Shown here in pieces: positions 25,511 through 36,900 of a stretch of DNA of 64,000 nucleotides. Under the pieces are notes generated by a model. The model was not told the origin of the DNA, ran no database searches, and worked only from the letters and a program-made list of their open reading frames with translations. Made by a program: the position numbers and the translations under genes. This DNA comes from Trichoplax sp. H2. Lineage: Eukaryota; Placozoa; Uniplacotomia; Trichoplacea. Numbering within the stretch: the first letter of the stretch is position 1; every line of letters starts with the position of its first letter. The DNA lies in the NCBI GenBank assembly GCA_003344405.1, contig NOWV01000164.1, forward strand, positions 62,001 to 126,000. The letters run 5' to 3'.

Positions 25511-27559
25511 CTACAATGGTTCAGTACCTAAAATATCGTCTAATTTCCAATCTTCTATTGTCGCAGGTGGAAAAGAATAAATACAGCTTGAGCACTTAAT
25601 ATATCTTTCTACAATCTGATTTGGACAAACGGTAACTCCATGGCATTCGGGACACTTAATATAATAATCACACTTAGCATCCTGCCAGCCGGAAATTTGA
25701 TTTTCGACTACATTCAGCAACGCACTTCTAAATTTGACATGAGGTTGATCTTCAAGGATTGATTTTAATGCTTTTGCTTTAAACCAATTGTGCCCATAGT
25801 CATGGTTATTATCGGATTGGTAATAGTACTGCAGACCAATGTAAGAATTATTCTTTACAATAATTATTGTATAATTTCTATGTCTTGGTAAAAATTTGGC
25901 ATAGTTTTGGTATATGACAACTTTCCATAGTAGCTGAATAGATGATAACAGCTTGTAAAAAATGCAATCAGTAATATAAGGTACTTTTTCTTGGCTGCAA
26001 CTCAAATATAGCCAGCTAGAATAAGACAATTCGCTAGAAGAATTTTTTGATTCTGACTTGTAGGATGACAGTAAATTAGGAATAAAGTAGTAATCATCAT
26101 GTTTAGCCGAAATTTCATCTGAAATTCCTCGAAACTGATAAATAATATTGCTTAGCTCCATGGCATGCAATACTTCGTTAATATCCGCGTTGCTCAGTTG
26201 ATATTCGCTTGCTGCATATTTAATTGAAGCTTTGGATACAATGCCAGCCTTACTTGCTAATTCATAATAGCTTCTATGCTCACCAGAATTCGGAAGAATT
26301 GCATTTTTATCCCCTAATGATAGAATTGCATCGAGGAATCTTATGAAAAAACTAAAATTGACTATTAGCGCGTCATGATAGTTCTTATTTGTAGGACAAA
26401 ATAGCAGATCACCTATGCTGTGTAAGTATTTGAATAAATTCCCAAATTTCATAACTCCAGAATTGTGAATATCAAACATTTCCGCCAAAGTCGCTTTGTG
26501 TTTAATAGGTTTGATTTGCACAGTGCCCATTTTTTTATCATCAATCTTTGACATACTGCGTAATACGGCTGATCCGATATCAATCAAACTAGTATTTGCG
26601 TTTGCATTTATCACAATGGAAGGTATTACTTGAATAAAACCTGCAAGAAGGGTGCATAACTCCTTTAAATTATGGTCATTGTGAAGCGGTAGCGAACCGT
26701 TGTCATCATTAGCACTTGGAGACCATTCCATTACTAATTTTGGACAAAACAAATTTGCTCTATAAGAAGATAATCTTCGGTCTAATATCTTTATAAATTT
26801 ATTCCGTCTTTCAAATTGCTCAATTTTATCTAGTTTATCGCCATGGTAGGTAGGAATTATTAGAATTAATGGTAAAGCAAATTTTTCACTTCGTCCGTCG
26901 AAATTAGCAGGAAAGCGCTTCAATTTATAAGTGGGTTCAATAACATTGATTAGCCAGTCCTGTATAGATGTAATATATCTACTACCAGGATCGTTTAGAT
27001 TGCTTTCAACCGCTTCACTTAGGTCGATATTGACATCAAATGTTATTATATAGATGTTAGAGTGGAACTTGAAAGGCTGATAATAAATCGCGTCATGGAA
27101 ATTCCATATTTTAGCATAAAAGCTAGTACCGTGTTCATTGGATCTAGTTTGTTGCAATAATTGACTTGAGTCTACCACCGTACTGCCATTCGAGTACCTG
27201 TTGCCGTTTGTTTTATTAGATCTATACGAAATATTTTTAACCGTTAATGGAGCACTGCTGGCATAGTGTGGTTGTAGATTTGCAGCATCATCTGTAGTTT
27301 TACTTTGTCTTATGAGCTTATTTACATCAACAATGGCGGGATCAGGATTGGCATTACTAGTATGGGCTCGCCCAGTTAGTAATTTGAATATATAAGATTT
27401 GCCTTGACATTTCGATCCAATTAACATTATGTTAACAAAACGGATACAACAGTCATTGTTCTCAAAATCATTTCCATGGGATGGCATAGTTATTTCTGGT
27501 AATTGGCGCAACCGTAGAAAGAATTTAAAAATAATAATTAGAAAAATTGAATTGCTCAT
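25511..27559 (-). CDS. Roc-COR-like GTPase protein, intronless
   Basis: A single uninterrupted frame of 682 codons in a window where other long genes are heavily spliced. Residues 41-60 read as a beta strand plus P-loop (GSKCQGKS, 48-55). IWNFHD (151-156) sits where Roc domains have their WDFGGQ switch, and TYHGDKLD (237-244) where they have the TH/NKxD motif. Residues about 355-565 resemble a COR domain (FGNLFKYLHSIGDLLFC, then AGIVS, a helix pair and YFIPNLLSSYK). The C-terminus has paired cysteines (CPEC 636-639, C645, CSSC 656-659) that look like a zinc ribbon. No kinase or leucine-rich repeats are present, unlike LRRK-type ROCO proteins. The first 24 residues are hydrophobic; translation may instead start at Met25 (27487). 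Nucleotide binding is uncertain because the switch motifs are degenerate. Confidence 0.7.
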   Translation of the reverse strand: MSNSIFLIIIFKFFLRLRQLPEITMPSHGNDFENNDCCIRFVNIMLIGSKCQGKSYIFKLLTGRAHTSNANPDPAIVDVNKLIRQSKTTDDAANLQPHYASSAPLTVKNISYRSNKTNGNRYSNGSTVVDSSQLLQQTRSNEHGTSFYAKIWNFHDAIYYQPFKFHSNIYIITFDVNIDLSEAVESNLNDPGSRYITSIQDWLINVIEPTYKLKRFPANFDGRSEKFALPLILIIPTYHGDKLDKIEQFERRNKFIKILDRRLSSYRANLFCPKLVMEWSPSANDDNGSLPLHNDHNLKELCTLLAGFIQVIPSIVINANANTSLIDIGSAVLRSMSKIDDKKMGTVQIKPIKHKATLAEMFDIHNSGVMKFGNLFKYLHSIGDLLFCPTNKNYHDALIVNFSFFIRFLDAILSLGDKNAILPNSGEHRSYYELASKAGIVSKASIKYAASEYQLSNADINEVLHAMELSNIIYQFRGISDEISAKHDDYYFIPNLLSSYKSESKNSSSELSYSSWLYLSCSQEKVPYITDCIFYKLLSSIQLLWKVVIYQNYAKFLPRHRNYTIIIVKNNSYIGLQYYYQSDNNHDYGHNWFKAKALKSILEDQPHVKFRSALLNVVENQISGWQDAKCDYYIKCPECHGVTVCPNQIVERYIKCSSCIYSFPPATIEDWKLDDILGTEPL

Positions 27560-28955
27560 GATCTAAAATATCTTAGAGAACGTTCCAGATGTGATTATGA
27601 TAGCAATCTGATAAATTAGTGAATGGAATTTAAGAAGAATTAGCAATTACCAATTTAAAACATCTGACAATGGTGCTACAGTTTAATATAGTAGACATCG
27701 ATACAAAACTGCTTTAGAATATTATGCTATAATTGCTTGCTAATAAATTTATACCGTACAAAGCAGCAGTAGGAGTAAATTGCAGTGCCATTGATGTAAT
27801 ATTTGGGCACATAATTTGATAATTGAAACTGAGAAAATTACAGGACGATCTTCGGTGCTAAATAAAGGAATTACAACAGATTCTATCAAATGTACCGTAT
27901 TAATTCCATAATTGGAGTGTACACTACTGATACTTTAAAATTAAAACGTTTACTAGACAAATGGTTTATAAATGCAAACTACTAAATGTTCAACTCTACG
28001 ATCACTTCAAGCTTACCAGAAGGCTATAAGACTAATGCATAGACGATTCGATATTGTGGAAGTTATTTAAGCACATTCTTGCATCAGTATAATGGGATCT
28101 TGTATCATTTCTATTACTTATTTATTAACCAAGTTTTTACACGAAGTCTCTGAATCATATTACGGTAGTGAAAAACATCAAGGCATAAATTCTTATATTA
28201 ACTCTAACTCGAATTGAACATAACCTTCTTTGCCATTAAAATCTTACCGATTTCAATTTCCTTCTGTATGGAGCTATTCTTATTCCTCTCTACCAAATCT
28301 AGCCAAATACAAATTTTACAATATTAGCAGATCAATCGGGAAATTTTTTTAGATATCAATAGATTCCTCTTAGCAATTAAGCATAATAAGAATTTACTTA
28401 ACTTTTTAATTGGAAGTTATGCTAATAAATAGATCATATGATAGTAAATTTAGTTTGATCTTTCGGCTTAATTTGCAAATTAGCTTATCGTAATTATAAT
28501 CCTGAAATCGATCGTATAGTAATAGATGAATGACTAAAGGCATCTCTATCTTCAATGATCTATCTACGATTTAACAGAACCTGAGACGTGATAGACCTTG
28601 GTGTTGTTGAATGAATTAGATATTAAGTAATAAAATAAAATTTTTCCAAGTGATTCTAGTGTTGCTTTAATACCTTGAAGGAAATCTATCGCACCTTTAT
28701 AATATCAATTGAAAGTATACTAATATTACTTCTATGTTTCATCTAATTAAGTATGGTGATACTAATTTTACTTAATTTAGTGGTATAGTTGCATTTCAGA
28801 AGCATTCTGACATGGTATCAATCAAATGCTTACTCAGGTGTATTTTATACCACCGGGGTAAATTTTTCATGTAAATTAACTGACTTTACCAACTACCATT
28901 AACCATTTAGTCTAGCAATAATCTGTATTTCTGTGATCAATTAAAGACGATTACA
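27560..28955. other. Intergenic between two intronless minus-strand genes
   Basis: 1.4 kb, AT-rich; presumably carries the 3' end of the TPR gene and the promoter of the Roc-COR gene. No ORF or repeat of note. Confidence 0.5.
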
Positions 28956-30908
28956 TTAAACAGTAATCTTTATTCCAGTACCTGGTGATGAAAGTATTAA
29001 CTCGGGTGGACTTTTGTGATAATTTGTGCCAATTTTAGTCCTGAAGAAATGTTTCAATGTGCTGTAAACTTTTTCTTCTAACTTTTTTAAATCTCCATTA
29101 TTTTTTGTATTTGGAGTATCATTTTCTTTTATTGCTTTCTCATAATTCCATAATGCACGGACATAGTCCGTGGGTAGCTCATGGATTTCATTGATAAGAA
29201 TATAAATTTTAGCTTTATTGGCGGGTGTTTTTGTTGCATTCAAATACTTTAAGTAGAATTGTTTAGCTTCACGATAACGCTTTAGTAGTTCTAAGATTGA
29301 CCCAAAATCTTTAAGTAGACCAAAATTAATGATACTTTCATGCATAATCAGGTTTTCGATTATTTCTTTAGCTTTATAATAATAATTATAAGCATTTTGA
29401 AAATCCTTGAGTAAAAGGTAAATTTTTCCAATTTCATAGTTTGACTTAAAATGGCCTAAACTTATTTTATATTTTTGTTTCTGCCGAATATTCAGTGACT
29501 TGATATGCAGCCTTAATGCTTCATTAAAGTTTTGGCAATGCTTATTTAGGTTTCCTTCTTGGTAGTACCTTTCAATATTGACCTTTTCATCATCTAAGAA
29601 TTTTTTTCTAATTGCTGTAGATGCCCCTAGTTGTTGTCTAGCTGCCTCAAAATTGCCCTGTAACATATATGCTTCTGCAATGCTATCGAAAATTTCTGTA
29701 ATTAGCCTATTTTTATCACTGAAATCACCATGTAAAATTTCTTTTGCTTTATTATAATAATTTAATGCGATATCCATTTCATTCCTGGTAAAATGGAATT
29801 TTCCAATCCCGAGCAAAGATTTACTCTGTTCGATCGCATGCTTATAGCTAGATTTTTCTCGAGAGAAACTTTTTCTAGCTTCATCATAGTAATATCGAGA
29901 GGAATCATATGTACATTTCTTAAAACATATTTCTCCCAAAATGTTGTTTAACTTCACCTTCGATATTTTGCTGCTTGTATTTGTTATATTCTTGAAATAC
30001 AACAATTTTTTATAGTAGTCTTTAGCGTTATCTAAACGATCAGATTCAAAATAAACTTTAGATAAGTATTCAATTGAAGCAACTCTACGCCAGTTGTTGG
30101 AATGAAACAATTTACGTTTCAAATGTTCGGACTTTGAATAATATTTTATTGCTTGCACGTAATCACTCCATAAATAAAAGATAGTACCAATCGTGTCGTT
30201 TAGCAACGTCGTTTTTTCAGTATTACTGGTATTTATATGTTTCTTTTCAGAATACTCTAGCGTTTCTATAACGGCATTTAATGCAGCTTTGTATTGCTTT
30301 TGTCCATCACCGAGTAGCCTGTAACACTCAGAACTTAATAAAGGTCTATCCTTACTATCCCAATAGCTTTTTAGTTGAACTTTTAACGAATTTATGAGAG
30401 CGCTTTCGGCTTCATCCAGTTTATGCTGCCTAATGTATAAGTCAGCCATATCGTTCAGGATTTTACCCTTCAATAGACTTGAGTTTGCTTGATCTAGGGA
30501 TTTCATTGCCTTTTCGAAATTGAACAAACTTTCTTCATACTGTTCTTGCTCCATGAAAATTTTGCCCAGTATATGGTGAGATTCAGCAATTTGTTCGATT
30601 ATGTCTCTTTCTGTAGCTTTTAATAGAGCTCTATTACAATATTGTATAGCTCCTTCAAAATTGAGCTGCTGATATTTAGACTTTGCCAGGCCCATATATA
30701 TCTTCCATTTGTTGAGGATAAATTCGTTATCATCGCCCTCATTGGAAGACTTATTAATAATTTTGTACGCCTCTGTATATTTAGAGAAAGCTTCAGTATA
30801 CTTCCCTTGATCGAAAAAAGTATTTCCTTCCAGAAGGAAAGATTTCCAGTCTCTATCATGCGGTGTGTAAGTATTCTCTACAACGGATTTATTTTGCAAG
30901 AATTCCAT
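28956..30908 (-). CDS. Tetratricopeptide-repeat protein, intronless
   Basis: One open frame of 650 codons on the minus strand, starting at ATG 30906-30908. Nearly the whole length is TPR repeats. The first, LEGNTFFDQGKYTEAFSKY, begins near residue 27, and similar units follow about every 40 residues (for example HILGKIFMEQEQYEESLFNF, ADLYIRQHKLDEAESAL, IGKIYLLLKDFQNAYNYYYK). Several are the longer kinesin-light-chain-like type. It has no signal peptide and no membrane segment, so it is probably a cytosolic scaffold. It has no catalytic domain and no GoLoco motif that I can see. It lies 1.4 kb upstream of the intronless Roc-COR gene on the same strand. The partner cannot be inferred. Confidence 0.8.
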   Translation of the reverse strand: MEFLQNKSVVENTYTPHDRDWKSFLLEGNTFFDQGKYTEAFSKYTEAYKIINKSSNEGDDNEFILNKWKIYMGLAKSKYQQLNFEGAIQYCNRALLKATERDIIEQIAESHHILGKIFMEQEQYEESLFNFEKAMKSLDQANSSLLKGKILNDMADLYIRQHKLDEAESALINSLKVQLKSYWDSKDRPLLSSECYRLLGDGQKQYKAALNAVIETLEYSEKKHINTSNTEKTTLLNDTIGTIFYLWSDYVQAIKYYSKSEHLKRKLFHSNNWRRVASIEYLSKVYFESDRLDNAKDYYKKLLYFKNITNTSSKISKVKLNNILGEICFKKCTYDSSRYYYDEARKSFSREKSSYKHAIEQSKSLLGIGKFHFTRNEMDIALNYYNKAKEILHGDFSDKNRLITEIFDSIAEAYMLQGNFEAARQQLGASTAIRKKFLDDEKVNIERYYQEGNLNKHCQNFNEALRLHIKSLNIRQKQKYKISLGHFKSNYEIGKIYLLLKDFQNAYNYYYKAKEIIENLIMHESIINFGLLKDFGSILELLKRYREAKQFYLKYLNATKTPANKAKIYILINEIHELPTDYVRALWNYEKAIKENDTPNTKNNGDLKKLEEKVYSTLKHFFRTKIGTNYHKSPPELILSSPGTGIKITV

Positions 30909-33900
30909 TTCAATAATGATATTATTAGCAATTTGCTAAATGGTCGGTCGTAGATAACAAATAGTTTCGGCAAGTTTGCTTCACACAATATTAGTGACCT
31001 TGCTTATATAGATTTTGAATGATCTTCAATATTGACTTTTAATTAATATTACGCTATTGAAATGGCAATGTACTCAATTAACTGTTGAGATTCAAAATTA
31101 TTTCAATAGAATAGATAAGCATTAGTAGCTTAGCAACGCAACCTTAGGCTTCCTGCTATTCGCCTTATAACCGATAGAAAGTATTATTTACATGAATTAT
31201 CATCCTAAAACTTCTCCGCTTTTATTTACATTAATAATTCAATAGACCAAGCACACCAATTTGTTTAATTATTTACATTATTTACAAGCACTCTATGCGA
31301 CAGTATCGATTCTTGTAACCACTAGTACACGCCTACCCGTTTCCGCTTTATTGTAGCTGCATCAAACCTTTCGCAAATCATGATTTCATAAAGGCTGTTG
31401 ATGATATTATCAAATGTTGTAATGACTGCTACCTTTTCAACTGTCTATTTCTTTTAAAAAATTTTAATCAAAAAGTTACGATTAGAGTATCACCAAATAT
31501 CGCAACTAGCTCGGCAGGTCTAGATATTTGCTGATCCTTACACGTTATAGGCAAATTTCGAAGTAGACGTGGAATAAGGAATCTTACAAGAAGAAACGGC
31601 CTGTGTATCAAGGATTGTTAAGGAAGAGCGTATAATAAATACGTGGATAAACATATTTAAAAAGTACACAATACAGGAGTAACTCGTTTTGGAGAAAAAC
31701 CTGTAATAAAGGTTGATTTTTAGAATTCTCTTTCAAGTTTTCATTTTTTAAAACGCATTACACGTAGCTTTTAAAAGTAGTTTAATTTGGTTTAATTATA
31801 TTAGAACTTTTCTTAGTGTCCTAGCATATTGTATATTCGACTATTTAATGTAGGTTAAAATTTGGCAACATTTTGTAACATAATTTTGTTAAGAATTATA
31901 CAAGTGAGATTATAAAAGAAGTAGTATATTTAGCTAGTATAGTATTCATGCTGTAATTCTGATAAACTGGCAACTCATTTTGGATATAAAACGCTTAGAA
32001 GTTACGTTCCTTGTGATAAATTACTGTGTGAATCCGATAGTTTTGGTCTAGGTTCTAATTTAAGCATGTTGGTCTGTCTTAGTGTTTTTTATAGTTGTAT
32101 GCCATACTGTATACCGTAGAAGCATACAATTTGTAGTAAAGCTATGATCATTATTAAATGTGTAATATTGGGCAGGGGAGGGAAGGAATTCAGGAATCCA
32201 GGGCATAATTTATGTAATCAAATGTGCTTAATTGCTAATTTTTCAGAATACCATAGGTGATAATTTGATAGTCTGGTACCAGCAACTGTTCTATACAGTA
32301 CGTAAAAGGTGGCACACGTTAGTTTAGTAATTAAGTGAAATCTAGAAAGTGGAGTAGGCGATCAAGATTAAGATTTTCCTGAAATGTTAATCTTTTAAAG
32401 AAATTTCGTGAAAAATGTTATCACAAATAATAAACTGATGCTTTTCCGAACTATGATTTGTGTTGTGCTTTAAAAGCTATTAGTTTCTAATAGTTTTTTA
32501 AGTCCATCATTATAGCGAATCCATATTCTAGGCCCACCTTCTAAGTACTACTGCTGTTTTCCATAGGTTATTTGAAACGAATAAACTCTTTTTATCTTTT
32601 ACATTTGGAGTCAACTTATGGAAAGATTGTCGTTAGTGTTATGACAGGAGTGTTGACAGTCAGTGACCTCACTTTCCACTGATGAATTCTAATACAGTTT
32701 GGCCCATTACCATTGCAGAGTATCGATATTGGCAAGGTTTATGTTTAACTACTGTTGAAGGCAGTTTCGGTGTTACATTTGTGTTTGTAATATCTCGGTG
32801 ACATCATGGGTGAATTACTGAAACTTGAGGTTGCTAGCACTTATGCCAGCCAGATGATCCAGTTTATGCCCTAAATTACCTTTCAGATATTTTTATATTT
32901 TACCGGCATGAAAGCGGTGTTGAAGGTATTTTCGCGTGCATTATTCTGAATTCCAATGAATTTTACCTTTTTATATCAACTGAAGTTTCAAGAAAGATTC
33001 TATAACGGGTAATAAATTACTTTACATGGAGTATTACCGTAATTAATCTATATTATAATCTTGTTTTAGCTGATTAACTTCTGAAAGATGTACTCTTTAA
33101 CGATTGTAAAATCATCCTTATCTATAGTAATAATTTGTATGAATTTTATACGTATTAGAAATAACTTTAAATGGGTTCATTTGAGATGTTAAGACTCCTT
33201 ATAATCACTATGTATCAAGTTTCATATTACTTTAATACTGAACAAAGCTTATGCTTGTTTAAAACTAAAACATATTCCTGTATAACACGTTTTGACTTCG
33301 ATGAATTTGTAAATATTGAAACGTGTATAAATTGTCATTTATTTAATATTTGAATTTCCTTATTTATTTTTTATCTTACGGTGTGAAATAAAGTAATATT
33401 TAAATCTAAATCTAAAAAGCATAAAGACTTTTCTCTGATTTCACAATAGTATTAACATAATTATATTGGCACCTCTGTTAATTAAATTTTATTTATTGCT
33501 AGTCATTATTATTGCATTTAGCAATTATCAACTTTCAAAACTACCAACCGATTTTCTTGTCGAAGTTTACTGGATTTAAATAGATATCGTCCATGCTTTG
33601 AGATAAATCTAGTAACTTCAGCATGATTAACATGATGAAAGTGTAATAATTATAATTGATATTTCAGCAAATACTCATTCATAAAACGTTATAATACTGA
33701 TTTGCTATACAATTTTTGATATATAATGCTGTAACCACTTATTAATGCTTATAGCACTCTGTTATGGAGCCATGCTCCGAAATATTAATTGCTAAGTTAA
33801 TTAAAATATCTCATTTAAATTATTGTTTGCTCCAGTAGCTAATTAGATACTGTATTAATGTTTATTCATAAGTACTTGTTCAATATTGTTGACATCTCGG

Positions 33901-36900
33901 AGCTAACACGTTTAGTCTGTAAACGTTAATTAATAACACCTTAATAGTAAGATCAATTACTTTGCAGAGCCTTGAGGCTCTAGTTGCTATACTAGGATAT
34001 GTATACTGTACAGTGTAAGCCGCTATTTCAAGAATATTCTCAAGTGTACCATCGGCGAGACTATAAAAAGCGGAGCACTAGCTTAGCTTCTCAGTTCCAG
34101 TTAGTCATTTGCAGGATCTTGTGACTATTATTGCTAAGAATATTCTTACGTTTTTCTTTAGTACATTTTACGACTAAGATTAACGAAAATAAAGTAAAGT
34201 ATTTAAACCTATTACTCATTAGTAGCTTATTTGTGTAGCTGAGAGTTAGTTCAACTACGATAGGTCCCTAACTTAGTTGGGAACACGAGTACTAGTGAAG
34301 ATGGTGTTTAAGACCCGGCTTCTTGTTACAAAGGAAATTTGTAACAAGGATATCATGCACAGAATTTCGTTAGAATTAATGATTCCGCAATAATCATTTT
34401 TTGCATAAGTAAATAATTGGTAAGCCCATTAACAGCTTATAGGAGTTTATTTAGAACTCAAAGAAGGCACTTCAAAATAATTTTATACACGTTTAAATAT
34501 TCGTTTAGCGTTGCCATCTCATCACTTTTACTGGCTATAATAGCAGACTCAACTTACGTTTGGTATATATATTTTAAATATTTTCCATCTCATCTTTCGA
34601 TTAGTACCTAATCAAGCGAAGTACAAAGTAATTACAAAGACTAAAATCTGTCACGTCAAAAGCTATATAAAACTTTTGGGATATTTATGGTTGATATGCT
34701 GTATATCGGTAGTGGTATTTAGTAATTGGTCTAAATTGATAACAATTTTCAATACTTTATATGACGATTATAACATTGATTTACGGCCATTGACAAAATG
34801 TTGAATACTTGCTAAACTTACCGCAATTTTATTTTGATAAATTACTTTAAGCATATGATATTATATAAGATATCAAATTACTATATTATCGTACAAACAT
34901 GTATATCTACAGAGTGCTTCAAGTTATATTCAGCCTCAAATCAGAAAATTTTAATATTTCAGGTTGAAAAAAATACTATTATTACATTTATGTGGGCTTA
35001 ATATAATAATAGGTTGTTTTAATGTCCAATTAATTCTACTCAATTACAACTTGCTAATTCTATGCATCATACGAATAGTAAAGTTTTCGAAAAATTTATT
35101 ATATTTTTTTTAACTAGATATTTCAAAGCTTGAAACATATATTACATGATTGCAGATTGCATATTCCCACAATATATTTAATACTCGTATAATGAAATAG
35201 TTAAGTGATGATATATAAAGATACTAACATGCAATTTCAATCTCTTGTAAAAGCGATTCTTGCCCTATATATAACATCATAGCTACCGCTGTATTTACCT
35301 TTAATAATTACAGTTTGGTAATAAGAATAGCTACCACAAAGCAATAAAAATTTGTAATCTAGGATATCATTACTGTAGAGTTGGATACTTTAAACAGTAT
35401 TTTTGCTCCAATGTAACACCCCCTAGCATTTATAATGTCATAATTATGGTAGAACTAAAACTTACAGGAGTATTGGTGAGCTAGAAAATATATGAAATTT
35501 AGAACGGAATAAACAAAGCTAAAATCTTTTAAGACATCTTTTTGATATTTAAATGATAACTCTGGTTAAAGTTTACATATACTTAGTAATCAAATTGCTA
35601 CTCAAAATTAATAAACTACAATAGAAAGCTATTTGCACTAGAACAATAAATCACTACTGAGTCTTGCCTAGCTACGACGTAAGTTATTATCCTAGTCCAA
35701 CAAGAAATTGAAAAAAGTCGACTTAAAGGATAGAATTTGATAAGAAAATATTATAACATTCCTATTCTCAATAAATTCCACATTGCAATGTATATCTATA
35801 TGGTTGTTTATAAAATGGATAAAAGACTACCACTAACGCAGTTGTTAGAATTAACTAATAGTCTTCTCTTATAATGTTTTAAGATGATGATTTGGTTGGT
35901 AAAACTTCGATTCCATAGTTATCTATATTCCTAACTAATAATTCGATGTTTGTATCCAAGTCAAAAATTAAAATATTAAGGCAATGTAATTACAAGTAGA
36001 TGAAGGCTGAACAATAAACTGTAGAAGACTGAATATCTCCATGTAACGAACGTAAACTCAAAGTACGTAAAAATTCACTGACAGAATCAAATCTTATAGC
36101 CAAAAATATTATCAGTCATCACATATAATGCATACAGCATAATAATTATAATTATCGATAATGATACCAATTACATCTTAATAAAACAAATTAAGTTAAA
36201 ACTTAATCAAAATGTGTCAAAACTTATGGTGTAAAGATTTTGATTCACCTTTATTAGTCAAGGTTCGAGAATTATAATTTACGTATGATATGACGAAATT
36301 CATGATATAAAGATTTTGATTTAATTTCATTATTCAAGGTTCGAAAATTATAATTCATGATGCTTAATTCTTCACTCTTTTTGATAATAGCCATTTGGTA
36401 AGTAATAAAATATTACATAGTTTTAGAGTAGTTACAGTATATTATAGCATGCTACCAATACTGTATATACTGATCTATGATACGAGGACGTTGCTCTAAC
36501 CGTACTTTAAATTTCAATGCAGCACCCTAACAGAAAAATTATACTAAATTACATGCTATAATATATTTTTATTGATCGATGTAGCTATATATGAGTATAA
36601 ATTACTAAAGTTAATTTTGTAAAACTAATGGGACACATAACTATCTGATTCCGTATAACAAATACTGTAAGCAATAAAATGAATGCAAGAGTTAATTATA
36701 TTACTATTGTTGCGATGATGTAACTGCCAATGAAAAGCAGATTATTATTTCTATAACGATATTTGCTCATGAAGATATCCATTTCATAATTACAGTTTTA
36801 TATTGGCACTTTTTAGTCGTACCACTAATGACACAGAATAGTGTAATCGTAGCAATAATTTCAGGGTGCTGCTATAATTATAATTTCTCTAATAAAACAC

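Noticed and set aside
34060-34115. TATAAAAAG element followed by TCAGTT, a possible core promoter
   Set aside because: Spacing to the initiator-like site is short and no plausible gene follows, so no promoter was called.
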